The position numbers and the translations under genes were made by a program. From Planctomycetota bacterium (lineage in GTDB: Bacteria; Planctomycetota; Uabimicrobiia; Uabimicrobiales; JABWCH01), in NCBI GenBank assembly GCA_017993505.1, contig JAGOMP010000008.1:1-64000 (forward strand): a stretch of DNA of 64,000 nt, in the 5' to 3' direction. Below are positions 1 through 8,104 of this stretch, in pieces. The notes beneath the pieces were generated by a model, which ran no database searches, was not told the DNA's origin, and worked only from the letters and a program-made list of their open reading frames with translations. Position 1 is the stretch's first letter. Each line of letters begins with the position of its first letter.

Positions 1-410
1 GGGGGGAGAGTTTCTCTGGGGTGGGAATGTTTCTGTGGGGAGGGAAAGTTGCTCGGGGGAGGGAAAGGTGCTGTGGGGAGGGAAAGTTACTCTGGGGAGG
101 GAAAGTTGCTCTGGGGAGGTAATTTTGCTCGGGGGAGGTTGCTTTGGGGTGGAATTTTACTCTGGGACTTGCTCTGGGGAGGTTGCTCTGGGGAGGGAAA
201 GTTACTCTGGGGAGGGAAAGTTGCTCTGGGGAGGTAATTTTGCTCGGGGGAGGTTGCTTTGGGGTGGAATTTTACTCTGGGGACTTGCTCTGGGGAGGTT
301 GCTCTGGGGAGGAGTTATTTTACTCTGGGGAGGCAAAAGTTGCTCTGGGGATTTGTTCTGGGGAGTTGTTCTGGGGAATTAGTTTGCTCTGGGGTAGAAT
401 GTTATATAAA
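1..410. repeat. G-rich minisatellite with a 115-bp higher-order repeat
   Basis: The array is built from 12-19 bp variants that share the core TTGCTCTGGGGAGG, with insertions such as GAAAG or TAATT. A higher-order unit is visible: about 81-195 is repeated almost exactly at 196-311, with one extra G. Several frames stay open only because the repeat has few stop codons. No start with a ribosome site, no conserved protein and no normal codon use is seen, so I do not call a gene. Dense GGG/GGGG runs on the + strand could form G-quadruplexes. The array reaches the window edge and may extend further left. Confidence 0.85.
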
Positions 411-422
411 GAGAATATATTA

Positions 423-473
423 AAAAAAAGATTCAGACAAGGTAATTAAGCTATTGTCTGAATCTTTTTTTTT
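423..473. terminator. Bidirectional terminator after the pilin operon
   Basis: An inverted repeat (AAAAAAAGATTCAGACAA against its complement, arms about 423-440 and 454-472) has A and T tracts on the two sides, so it could end transcription in both directions. It lies downstream of the minus-strand pilin cluster. Between it and the gene end at 618 there is only AT-rich sequence. A 14-nt piece of the hairpin (TAAGCTATTGTCTG) recurs at 598-611. Confidence 0.7.
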
Positions 474-617
474 ATAATTGTAATCTTGAGTTGTTGTTAT
501 ATATTTTTAATTAATTTATTTTATGTTTTTGTTCTAGATTTATAAATGTTAGGTAGATTTTAAGTTTATTTAGTTGCTATTAGAAATTTTAATTTATTAA
601 GCTATTGTCTGTGTTTT

Positions 618-2498
618 TTAATGGATTTTTACAGAAATGCGTTCTAGGGGATTCCAAGTTTTGGGAAGAACCATGTTGAAGCGTTCCCCTGTTTCATTTG
701 TGAGTCGATCGTCATGGCACATAATAATGTAATTCTTAATATTAAATATCACGGCTTCATTTCTACAAATAAAAGCACCATTAAAAGAAACACTTGTAGG
801 GGACACCATATGACCAGCTATAAAATGGTTTGTGTATAAGACACCATCTATCTGAGAAATGTCCGTGGTAGTTCCTGAACCACTAGTTACAGGGTTATTC
901 TGTATTGTATCCCAATTACAGAGTTGACTATAGGAAGTAATATTAATAGGTATGTTTCCGCCCCAATGAGCAGATGTAAGATCATTTGCTTGAAAATTAA
1001 ACATTTGTAATGCTTCATTTTCATTTTTGATCCATCTACTTTCATCAATGCCATCTCCATCAATGTCTTCGCCAGAGCCTGGGATTGGATGTTTATTACC
1101 TTCCGCATCTACAATATATTCTACATCCCATTTGTTATTACCTTCATTTAGATCTCCAGTATTAGGAATGCAATCTTCGCCAGAATCTTCGTGACTTTTA
1201 TTGTCTTCATCGACTAACCATGGGCCTACTCTCTCTCGCCACGTTTGATTCTTAAAGTTCCCAATTATAATATTTTCTTTTACAAATAATCCTAATAAAT
1301 CTTTATCTTTTTCTGATAGTCTCCAAGCTTCTCGGTCAGATTTTTCTGCAGAATATTCTCCATTTTTCATAGGCATATAATTTTTAGGATAATTTTTATA
1401 TATAATTCTTTGAGGAATATAAACATTGTTGCCTACATAGATAGTGCCTTGGCCTTTAACGTAGCCACGAATGATTAAATCACCTCGGATAACATTGACA
1501 CCTTTTATTTCAATAGGATGTTCTTTAGTACCTTCTAAATATAGATGTTGTTTTTCACCAGGATTGTCTCCATATACACCGTCACAATGTGTTATGCCAT
1601 TTATTTTAATATATGCCATAGGGTTATTGTTATTATCTCGTGTGTTATGTTGTTCTTTAGCAATTTTTTCATAGTACGCTAAGTTATTGAGATTTGGCAT
1701 AACAATTTGTTCTACAGCAGATGTCCTGTTTCCTGCATGTTTTTCATTTTGTGTGCTATTTGCACTTAAATTGCCATTTATTTGATTCCAAGCAAATAAA
1801 CCTCCAGATGTTTCTGCACCTGTGAATAGATGTCCATCGCTTTCCTCATAAATAGGTTTTCCATGTAATATAGGGCGATAAGAAGATAAATCAAAAGATC
1901 CATTGGAACGTGAATTCCCATAACAAAGAATTCTACTAGTATACCACCAGCCCCAGTTGTTGATAAAGTATGCATAGTCAAAGACTTTTGAGGGACTACC
2001 ACTGACTTTATAGATGGCTGTGATTGTAGTAGTTTTAGGATGGGAGCCTGGTGTTGTGCCAATAGATGTTGTTCTGATAAATCGAACAGCTTTTGCTTGA
2101 TTTCCTTCTACTGTAAACTTAGCATTGTCTGGTAAGAATACATCGTTTTCTTTTAAAACTTTAATAGAGACTGTATAGTTTCCAGCCAAAGTTTGATTAG
2201 AATCAGGATAGATTAATGGAATATCTTGAAAAATAGTTTTTTCTTCTGCAAGATCTTCATCAATATGGTCGTAATCCATATATCTTTTTTTTAGATAATT
2301 ATCTTCAATGTATTTTTTTACTTTGACTAGTCCTGCTTCTGCAAGGTATTGACTTTGTAAAGTTTTTGTTTTTTCATAGACATACCTTTGTTCTGCGGTG
2401 ACAAGTTGAACAGAAGCAACAGAAAGTGCTGTGATGACAATGCCTGCAATCACAGTGAGCAGTAATGCATTTCCTTTTTGTTCCTTTATTAATTTCAT
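618..2498 (-). CDS. Large PilX-like type IV pilus-associated protein
   Basis: This 626-residue protein starts with a short basic leader and a hydrophobic helix (about residues 11-30, KGNALLLTVIAGI), followed by YLAEAGL. That is the usual N-terminus of PilX/GspK-like minor pilins, which insert in the inner membrane and join the pseudopilus. The rest is a large extracytoplasmic part I do not recognise. A DxDGDGxxD motif near residues 475-485 resembles an EF-hand or dockerin calcium loop. ATG at 2498 has a good AAAGGA site. It is the last of four tightly spaced minus-strand genes. PilX proteins are usually under 250 residues, so this one is unusually long. The pilin-type N-terminus is clear; the function is inferred. 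Confidence 0.75.
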   Translation of the reverse strand: MKLIKEQKGNALLLTVIAGIVITALSVASVQLVTAEQRYVYEKTKTLQSQYLAEAGLVKVKKYIEDNYLKKRYMDYDHIDEDLAEEKTIFQDIPLIYPDSNQTLAGNYTVSIKVLKENDVFLPDNAKFTVEGNQAKAVRFIRTTSIGTTPGSHPKTTTITAIYKVSGSPSKVFDYAYFINNWGWWYTSRILCYGNSRSNGSFDLSSYRPILHGKPIYEESDGHLFTGAETSGGLFAWNQINGNLSANSTQNEKHAGNRTSAVEQIVMPNLNNLAYYEKIAKEQHNTRDNNNNPMAYIKINGITHCDGVYGDNPGEKQHLYLEGTKEHPIEIKGVNVIRGDLIIRGYVKGQGTIYVGNNVYIPQRIIYKNYPKNYMPMKNGEYSAEKSDREAWRLSEKDKDLLGLFVKENIIIGNFKNQTWRERVGPWLVDEDNKSHEDSGEDCIPNTGDLNEGNNKWDVEYIVDAEGNKHPIPGSGEDIDGDGIDESRWIKNENEALQMFNFQANDLTSAHWGGNIPINITSYSQLCNWDTIQNNPVTSGSGTTTDISQIDGVLYTNHFIAGHMVSPTSVSFNGAFICRNEAVIFNIKNYIIMCHDDRLTNETGERFNMVLPKTWNPLERISVKIH

Positions 2499-2514
2499 AT
2501 GTGTTCCTTTCTCT

Positions 2515-3297
2515 TTATTTATATTTTTTTTTATAATATATATAAAACCCTAAAAGGCTAAGTATGATAAGAGGAATCCATATAGTCCAAAAATCATTAT
2601 CTTCAGAAAGTGTTACTCTTTGTCGAGAATATGGTAATGCTAGTTGTCTGGATTCTTCTTTTTCTTCTTCAGATAATTGATAATTTGTATTTCCTTCTCG
2701 AAGATATCTTTGAAATTCTTGATATTCTTCAGGTGTTTGAGTATTTTCAGATATGATTATATCAGTGGAAAGCGGACTTCCGGGAAAATATCTTACCGCT
2801 GTTACTTTGATTTCTTCTGGATACGCATCTTCAATTAAAATGTGATTGATCCAGGTTCTTTCTTCTTTTGTTAAATTTGATTGTACAAATGATTTGATTT
2901 CTTTTGATAAAGGAACATCCTTAAATGTAGTTTCATTATAGATGAGTTCATGGATTATCCAGTAATTTAAGTCACTTACAAGATAGCGTAGTAAAATAAA
3001 TTCAGGGTTGCTACCCTCTTCGTAATCTTCTAATAAATTTCTTGTTTTTGGCAATAATTTTGTATAAAATGTTTGCGAAACAGAGTCTTCTTGATTTAGG
3101 ATTTTTTCTACAAATTGTTTTGGATTTGTAAACGAAGACACTGTAAATCGATATCGAGAATATGTTTCTTGATCTATTGGTAATTGTAAACGGTTTGCTT
3201 GTTGATTTTCTTCGGGGTCTGATGGAACTGGATTTTCTTGAATAATAGCAAACAATGGAGTATATAGTAATATAAGGATGAGTATGAAATGTTTCAT
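2515..3297 (-). CDS. Secreted, membrane-anchored protein in the pilin cluster
   Basis: The start is placed at the ATG at 3297, which begins a signal-peptide-like sequence (MKHFILILILLYTPLFA) and has AAGGGA just upstream. The longer open frame reaches back to 3339 and would overlap the previous gene. The 260-residue product is mostly hydrophilic and Glu/Gln-rich, and ends in one membrane segment (IWIPLIILSLLGFYIYY) followed by a Lys-rich tail, so a periplasmic protein anchored at its C-terminus is likely. No family is recognised. It lies 10 bases after one prepilin gene and 16 bases before the PilX-like gene, so a role in pilus assembly is suggested by position only. Confidence 0.7.
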   Translation of the reverse strand: MKHFILILILLYTPLFAIIQENPVPSDPEENQQANRLQLPIDQETYSRYRFTVSSFTNPKQFVEKILNQEDSVSQTFYTKLLPKTRNLLEDYEEGSNPEFILLRYLVSDLNYWIIHELIYNETTFKDVPLSKEIKSFVQSNLTKEERTWINHILIEDAYPEEIKVTAVRYFPGSPLSTDIIISENTQTPEEYQEFQRYLREGNTNYQLSEEEKEESRQLALPYSRQRVTLSEDNDFWTIWIPLIILSLLGFYIYYKKKYK

Positions 3298-3307
3298 GTT
3301 TTCCCTT

Positions 3308-3964
3308 TTAATATTGTAGTAAGATAGCAGTAGAAACATCTCTTGTTATATCATTGGTACCTATAGATCTCATATAAATTTGATATCTATCTTTCACATC
3401 TTGTGATTTTTTTACAGCAAAATTGAGTTGTTTCCACTGTTCAGATCCTGTTTTAGAAAGATCAAATTCAGGATCTAAATTGACATATAAAACTTTTTCT
3501 TTGGAAAGGATATACGGTTTTGTAGGATCACCAGAGTTAGGATTTGGAATATACAGTTGTCTATATAATTTGAGCTTATCCACTTCCATTCGAACGTTAT
3601 AAATTATATATGCACCTATGATATTGTCAGCACCTAATCCAGAAAGATCTAAGAAATATTTGTTTTCTGTATTTTTTTGAATAATTTCTTGTATTTTTAC
3701 GACAGTATTTAATGGTTGTCCTTGGACTGTAAAAGCAGGATATTCAGCAGGATCCAAAGTAACTGAATGTGCTTTTTTTAAATCTTGCACAAAACAATAA
3801 AATGTATTTTGACGTTGTAGATTATAAGTTACAGCGTCTGAAGTAGTACGCCACATGCTCATGGAGTTGATCGTAGCTCGCACAATAACTATTCCTATAA
3901 TAGAGGTAATAGTCATAGCAAACATTAATTCAAGTAAAGTAAATCCTTTTTTTGTTTGTTTCAC
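3308..3964 (-). CDS. Prepilin, PilW/PilJ-like minor pilin
   Basis: The N-terminus carries a type III (prepilin) signal: a short basic leader, then G/FTLLELM and a hydrophobic stretch with Glu at +5 of the mature protein, as cut and methylated by PilD-type peptidases. I prefer the GTG start at 3964: a GGGGGAG ribosome site sits about 6 bases upstream, and the longer open frame would start with TTG inside that site. The product is about 218 residues with a globular C-terminal domain resembling PilW-like minor pilins or GspJ. It lies between a PilV-like gene (42-base gap) and an unknown secreted protein. Confidence 0.8.
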   Translation of the reverse strand: MKQTKKGFTLLELMFAMTITSIIGIVIVRATINSMSMWRTTSDAVTYNLQRQNTFYCFVQDLKKAHSVTLDPAEYPAFTVQGQPLNTVVKIQEIIQKNTENKYFLDLSGLGADNIIGAYIIYNVRMEVDKLKLYRQLYIPNPNSGDPTKPYILSKEKVLYVNLDPEFDLSKTGSEQWKQLNFAVKKSQDVKDRYQIYMRSIGTNDITRDVSTAILLQY

Positions 3965-4006
3965 GTGAAACTCCCCCAAACTTTAAGACTGTGTGTGTTA
4001 TTATTT

Positions 4007-4402
4007 TTAATGACCACTAACATCTGATAATGTTGTGACGCTGTATGGAGTAATGTTAGGTGCTCCTTTTTCAAATACTGCAACAGTTATTTGAATAATG
4101 TTATTTTCTACTTGTCGTCTATGGACTTTAGCAAAAAAAGGGTATTTTTTATCTACTTCCGAGTCAGAGTTATTTTTTTCGATAATTTGAGGAAGATTTG
4201 CTAAATTTACTTTTTCTGACAAACAGGCTTCCATAACTTCTTGGGCGTATAATACTTTTCCTGCTCTTCGTTGTGAATTCTCTGTAGTAAGGAATCCAAA
4301 AGAAAAAGAACCAAATAATCCTAGAAGTAAAGTAGTGAGCACAGTGGCTGCTACAATTACTTCAACTAAGGATAAACCTTGTTGTTGTTTTATTTTTTTC
4401 AT
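4007..4402 (-). CDS. Prepilin, PilV/GspI-like minor pilin
   Basis: This 131-residue protein has a leader MKKIKQQQ followed by the prepilin cleavage and methylation motif G/LSLVEVIVA and a hydrophobic helix to about residue 31. SLVEVIVA is typical of PilV and GspI, small pilins that help start the pseudopilus. A Gln-rich leader precedes the Gly. ATG at 4402 has GAAGGT upstream. It is the first gene of the minus-strand pilin cluster and diverges from the alarmone hydrolase gene across 63 bases, so the operon promoter should be there. No PilB, PilC, PilQ or PilD is in the window. Confidence 0.82.
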   Translation of the reverse strand: MKKIKQQQGLSLVEVIVAATVLTTLLLGLFGSFSFGFLTTENSQRRAGKVLYAQEVMEACLSEKVNLANLPQIIEKNNSDSEVDKKYPFFAKVHRRQVENNIIQITVAVFEKGAPNITPYSVTTLSDVSGH

Positions 4403-4465
4403 AAATTACCTTCTTTATTTATTTGATGAAAAATATAAAAATATGTACTGTTTTAGGAGATAAGT

Positions 4466-4999
4466 ATGGATGTAAAATATGTTTTGCAAGCTGTTTTATT
4501 TGCTAGTATAAAGCATTCTCAACAAAGACGAAAGGATAAAGCACAGACTCCGTATATTAACCATCCGATTGAAGTAGCAAATTTATTGGTAGAAGTAGGC
4601 AAAGTGGAAGATGCAAATGTTGTAGTCGCAGCCTTATTGCACGATACATTAGAAGATACAGCAACGACTCCTACAGAGATTGAAAATTGTTTTGGCTCTA
4701 AGGTGTTAGAAATTGTGCAACAAGTGACGGATGATAAATCATTACCAAAATTAGAACGAAAACGTTTGCAAATTGTGCATGCACCGTCTTTGTGTACAGA
4801 AGCAAAACTTATAAAATTAGCTGATAAAATTTGCAATGTTAAATCTGTACTTGATGATCCTCCTTATTTTTGGGAAAATCACCAGCGTAGAGACTATCTC
4901 ATTTGGGCTAAAAATGTAGTGCAAGGTTTACGAGGTACAAATCTTCCCTTAGAACAGATGTTTGATCAATTATATGATCGTTTATTAGAAATAAAATAA
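4466..4999 (+). CDS. HD-domain (p)ppGpp hydrolase-like protein (small alarmone hydrolase)
   Basis: The 177-residue protein matches the stand-alone hydrolase half of RelA/SpoT proteins (MESH1-like small alarmone hydrolases), which remove pyrophosphate from ppGpp using Mn2+. Visible signature residues are NHP (His33), the LLHDTLED motif (His59-Asp60, Glu63-Asp64) and LADK (Asp120). There is no synthetase, TGS or ACT domain. ATG at 4466 follows AGGAGA. It faces away from the pilin operon and is followed by a small hairpin. Activity on ppGpp is inferred from family; a related nucleotide substrate is possible. Confidence 0.85.
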   Translation: MDVKYVLQAVLFASIKHSQQRRKDKAQTPYINHPIEVANLLVEVGKVEDANVVVAALLHDTLEDTATTPTEIENCFGSKVLEIVQQVTDDKSLPKLERKRLQIVHAPSLCTEAKLIKLADKICNVKSVLDDPPYFWENHQRRDYLIWAKNVVQGLRGTNLPLEQMFDQLYDRLLEIK

Positions 5000-5012
5000 T
5001 ATAAGTAAGGAA

Positions 5013-5042
5013 TCGCCTACTATGGGGCGACTTTATTTTTAT
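5013..5042. terminator. Small hairpin between convergent genes
   Basis: A 5-bp stem TCGCC/GGCGA (5013-5017 and 5026-5030) with an 8-base loop is followed on the + strand by a T-rich run. It lies between the ends of the convergent alarmone hydrolase and lipoprotein genes. The stem is short. Confidence 0.45.
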
Positions 5043-5329
5043 TTTTCTACATCTATGGTACGACGGTAGAAACTGAATGGACCAATAAAGAAGTTGAGTA
5101 AGCAGTCCCAACCACTGAATTTTGTCGTGATTCTGTAATCCTCAGCTTCTACGAGCAAACCTTCATTCACAGGAGTATTGATTCGCACAAGTCCCCAAAG
5201 TGCGTACCATTGATGTTCTGTATATTCTGTTCCTACGTGTGGACCGCTTCCTACTGTATGTTGGTGTCTAAAACAACCAGTGAAAAATATGCAAAGGCAC
5301 AATATTATCGTAAATACAATTTTTTTCAT
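5039..5329 (-). CDS. Small lipoprotein, Bor/Iss-like in outline
   Basis: The 96-residue product has a signal peptide with a lipobox (FFTGC, Cys19), so it should be lipid-anchored in the envelope. The mature part contains VGTEYTEHQWYALWGLVRIN. The spacing of small lipoprotein, His-Gln and Gly-aromatic segments recalls the Bor/Iss family of phage and serum-resistance lipoproteins, but the similarity is faint and I give no family name with confidence. It is transcribed toward the alarmone hydrolase gene. No partner is evident. Confidence 0.65.
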   Translation of the reverse strand: MKKIVFTIILCLCIFFTGCFRHQHTVGSGPHVGTEYTEHQWYALWGLVRINTPVNEGLLVEAEDYRITTKFSGWDCLLNFFIGPFSFYRRTIDVEK

Positions 5330-5488
5330 AAATTTTCCTTTGTGAAATGAAACCTCTATTTAGTATACGTATTTTTATAAATTTTTCTATAAAAAAATAT
5401 TTATGATATATATTTTTTTTTATACATTGAATTGAGATTAAAAATAATTTTCTGGAGCAAAAAACTAAGATATAAACTAAGATAAATC

Positions 5489-5517
5489 TTGACAGTTTGT
5501 TCTTTGTTTGATAGCAT
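5489..5517 (+). promoter_or_regulatory. Candidate sigma-70 promoter for the MshEN/HU-REC-GHKL/JAMM operon
   Basis: A perfect TTGACA (5489-5494) is followed after 17 bases by TAGCAT (5512-5517). Transcription would start near 5524, about 40 bases before the chosen ATG at 5567. The open frame extends upstream into the -35 box, which argues against the longer protein start. Confidence 0.4.
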
Positions 5518-5566
5518 TACGCATAAGATTATTTTTGTATGTTGTGATTATGAAACGAGGGATTTT

Positions 5567-6169
5567 ATGGATATAAAAAAATTAGGAATGGCATTATTAA
5601 AAGAGAAGAAAATTGATAAAAAACAGTTGCAATCTGCTATCAATATGTATGAAAAGATTGGTGGAAATTTTCCAACTTTATTAGTCAAATTAGGATATGT
5701 ATCTGATGAAGATGTAACTTCTGTCATGGGAAAACTGGCAGGAGTCGGAACAGTAGATATTGGAAATGTTGTAATTCCTAAAAAGTTAATGGAATCTATT
5801 CCTAGAGATGTAATTGAAAAGCATAATGTAATTCCAGTTTCTAAAAAAGAAGATCAAATTACATTAGCAATGACAAATATCAATGATTATTCTGTCATTG
5901 AAGAAATTCAATTTTTAACAAATTGTCGCGTAGAACCTATTTTAGCATCTCGAGAATCTATCCGTCGTGCGATTATCCAATTTTATCATGGTGGTGAATT
6001 ATTAGAAGATCAGAAAAAAATATCTAAACCTACTTTAGATGAAGATTTTCTAAATTTAATATCTGGGAAAAATATATCTCTTATTTTAGCTTTAGTCTTA
6101 ATGGAAAAAGGAATCATTACAAAAGAGGACATTCTCAATAAAATTCAAGGTGCTGCAAAAAAATCATAG
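5567..6169 (+). CDS. Stand-alone MshEN (GspE/PilB N-terminal) domain protein
   Basis: Starting at the ATG at 5567, which has a GAGGGA site, the product is 200 residues. It has the layout of the N-terminal domain of GspE/PilB/MshE secretion ATPases: an opening LGxxLLxxxxIxxxQLxxA helix pair, a LGYVSDEDV segment, then VIPKKLMESIPRDVIEKHNVIPVS and an ALTNxxD-like strand (LAMTNINDYSVIEEI). MshEN domains can bind cyclic di-GMP. No Walker ATPase domain follows, so it is a free-standing sensor or adaptor. The last 40 residues form another helical repeat (EKGIITKEDILNKIQ). It is the first gene of a three-gene operon, 25 bases before the next. Its ligand is not known from sequence. Confidence 0.8.
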   Translation: MDIKKLGMALLKEKKIDKKQLQSAINMYEKIGGNFPTLLVKLGYVSDEDVTSVMGKLAGVGTVDIGNVVIPKKLMESIPRDVIEKHNVIPVSKKEDQITLAMTNINDYSVIEEIQFLTNCRVEPILASRESIRRAIIQFYHGGELLEDQKKISKPTLDEDFLNLISGKNISLILALVLMEKGIITKEDILNKIQGAAKKS

Positions 6170-6194
6170 TTTTAAAAAAAACAGGTGAGGAGTT

Positions 6195-7553
6195 ATGGAG
6201 ATCATTGTTAAAAAAAATATATTAGATGAATTGCAGTCAAAAACGAGTTTGACAAGAAGTGAATCAACGATGTTTTTAGTTTCTTTTGTTCGTGAAATTG
6301 CCTTAGTTTTGGCAGATGGAAAGGAAATGGAACTAAAAAATTTTATTCTCTTATCTCCTCTTCTTTCTCATGCTAAAAAAAATAGAGTTACTACAAATGA
6401 TTTAGCTTGTCAAATTGCAGGGAAAAATAAATGGGATACATCATCTGTTATACAGGCATTAGAAGTGTTTCTTTCTTTTGTTAAAGAGAAAATTCTCAAA
6501 GGAACTGAAGTTCAAATTACACAATTTGCATCTTTTCATTTGAAATTAGAAGAGTCTAGGGTTGTGGAAACGGAAAAAGGCAATAGAATTTTAAGACCCA
6601 CTCATCATATTTTATCTTGGGATATAGAAGATTCGTTTTTAGAATTGTGCAAAAATGAAAAAGTTCAATTGCAAGTCCAATCTGAATTTGAGCAACGTTT
6701 AAAATTATTGCAACGTGATTTTATTCTTTTAGTTTTCCCAGAATTTGATGTTTTTGTAGATATTGTTCAATATCACTTTGAACAATATGGTTGGAAAGTG
6801 AATATTACGAATTCTATTCCAGAAGCAGAATTATATCTAGATGAAATTCGTCCCCATATTGTCATTATTGACACGCGTGTAAAAAACTACCAAGAAATTA
6901 TTGAAAGAATTAAATGTGATATTCATATGAATTTCACGCCGATTCTTTTACTGTATTCAAAAGAAGAACAACGAAACAAAGAAAAGAATTTTTGTATTGT
7001 TCCTGATGATTTTCTTGTAGAACCGTTTGAAATCAAAAGATTTTTAAAAATTACAAATGAGCTTTTAAGACGTGAAATTGAGGGAGACAAAAGTTTTATA
7101 CAAGAAGTGTTGATGGAATTTCCCACAGTAGAAGAACATATAGAACATGCACATAAAATTTGCACAACGTTGTTGGCAGATTCTGGTTTAGATGAGGAAA
7201 CACAAATTACATTGAACGCTGCATTTCGAGAAGCTTTAGCTAATGCTGCACAGCATGGCAATAAACATCGACGCGATAAATTGTTGAAAATTTTGTATTT
7301 GCTCCATGAAACAAAAATTACTATTTCCATTACAGATAGTGGGAAGGGCTTTGATTGGCAAGAATATTTACTTCATGCACAACAGAGTAATGTAATGAAT
7401 CAAGCTAAAGAAAGTTATAATGATGGGCGTTTTGGTGGTCTTGGTATGATGTTAATTTGTAAATGCGTAGATAAACTTGAGTATAATGATCGTGGAAATG
7501 TGATTACTTTAACAAAATATTTACAAAAGGCAGATGCTAAACATGCAGAATGA
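6195..7553 (+). CDS. Fusion: tandem HU-like domains, degenerate receiver, RsbW-like GHKL ATPase
   Basis: Four parts are visible in 452 residues. Residues 1-62 and about 65-150 look like HU/IHF-type DNA-binding folds; the second has the classic order of helix pair, FLSFVKEKILKGTEVQITQFASF, then arm and tail. Residues about 172-295 form a receiver-like fold with VIIDTR, but the acidic pair is replaced (FPEFD) and the conserved Lys is Glu (DFLVEPFE), so phosphorylation is doubtful. Residues about 305-445 are a GHKL/HATPase_c_2 domain with N-box REALANAAQHGN, DSGKGFD and GGLGM, as in anti-sigma kinases of the RsbW/SpoIIAB type. It follows the MshEN gene and overlaps the JAMM gene. The order HU-HU-REC-GHKL is new to me. 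ATG follows GTGAGGAG. Confidence 0.8.
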   Translation: MEIIVKKNILDELQSKTSLTRSESTMFLVSFVREIALVLADGKEMELKNFILLSPLLSHAKKNRVTTNDLACQIAGKNKWDTSSVIQALEVFLSFVKEKILKGTEVQITQFASFHLKLEESRVVETEKGNRILRPTHHILSWDIEDSFLELCKNEKVQLQVQSEFEQRLKLLQRDFILLVFPEFDVFVDIVQYHFEQYGWKVNITNSIPEAELYLDEIRPHIVIIDTRVKNYQEIIERIKCDIHMNFTPILLLYSKEEQRNKEKNFCIVPDDFLVEPFEIKRFLKITNELLRREIEGDKSFIQEVLMEFPTVEEHIEHAHKICTTLLADSGLDEETQITLNAAFREALANAAQHGNKHRRDKLLKILYLLHETKITISITDSGKGFDWQEYLLHAQQSNVMNQAKESYNDGRFGGLGMMLICKCVDKLEYNDRGNVITLTKYLQKADAKHAE

Positions 7554-8031
7554 AGTGTATCCAGTCTATATTTTATCAAGAGTTGTGTTAGAAATTCAGG
7601 AACAATGCAAAAAAGCAGTTCCTAATGAAACATTAGGACGTTTACTAGGCTACCATTGTCAGTATCAAGGAAAACAATATGTCAAAATTGTGGATTGGGT
7701 GGGAGGTGATCTTCATATTAATTCAGGGAATGCTTTTGCTCATTTTACAATGCAAGGTTCTAGAGAATGCGAAATTTATTTAGATGAAAAATATAGAACC
7801 CAAAAGCGTCCTATAGAAGTTGGTTTATTTCATTCTCATCCATTTGGATCTAATCCTTGTTTTTCAAGTACAGATTACAATACTTTTCTTTCTTTCCCTT
7901 ATAATCGTCCTGGTAATGTATTTATTTTACTAGATCCTCTCAGTCAATATTTTAAAACTTTTATAATCTCTTCTGAATATCCATCTTCTTTACAACAAAT
8001 CCCTTGGATACTATATCAACCTAAATGTTGA
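7543..8031 (+). CDS. JAMM/MPN-type metallopeptidase
   Basis: The protein (about 162 residues) has the JAB1/MPN+ zinc-protease signature: a Glu in ETLGRLLGY (near residue 30), then HSHP, seven residues and SSTD. The spacing is one residue longer than the commonest HSHP-x6-S-x2-D. Bacterial JAMM peptidases cut isopeptide bonds of ubiquitin-like tags or act as sulfur-carrier processing enzymes; no E1, E2 or ubiquitin-like gene is visible nearby. The gene overlaps the end of the HU-REC-GHKL gene, so translation is probably coupled. ATG at 7534 is the other possible start; neither has an ideal ribosome site. An inverted repeat covers its end. Confidence 0.8.
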   Translation: MQNEVYPVYILSRVVLEIQEQCKKAVPNETLGRLLGYHCQYQGKQYVKIVDWVGGDLHINSGNAFAHFTMQGSRECEIYLDEKYRTQKRPIEVGLFHSHPFGSNPCFSSTDYNTFLSFPYNRPGNVFILLDPLSQYFKTFIISSEYPSSLQQIPWILYQPKC

Positions 8032-8049
8032 TTGACAAACATTTAGGTT
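8018..8049 (+). terminator. Hairpin at the end of the JAMM gene
   Basis: The perfect 12-bp inverted repeat AACCTAAATGTT/AACATTTAGGTT (8018-8029 and 8038-8049) includes the last codons and stop of the JAMM gene and is followed by a short T run. A third copy of the arm (AACATTTAGG) lies near 8084. It may act as a terminator or stabilise the mRNA end. Confidence 0.5.
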
Positions 8050-8104
8050 TTAGATATTTATCACTCTAAATGTGAAAAAAACAAACATTTAGGACGATAT
8101 ATTT

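Noticed and set aside
35-449. Overlapping open frames of 60-115 codons in the G-rich array
   Set aside because: Several frames are open at once because the repeat lacks stop codons. There is no ribosome site, and the encoded Gly/Leu/Trp/Ser repeats match no known protein pattern.
7534-8031. Bacterial ubiquitin-like conjugation operon around the JAMM peptidase
   Set aside because: No E1-, E2- or ubiquitin-like gene lies nearby; the neighbours are an MshEN protein, the HU-REC-GHKL fusion and a lipoprotein.
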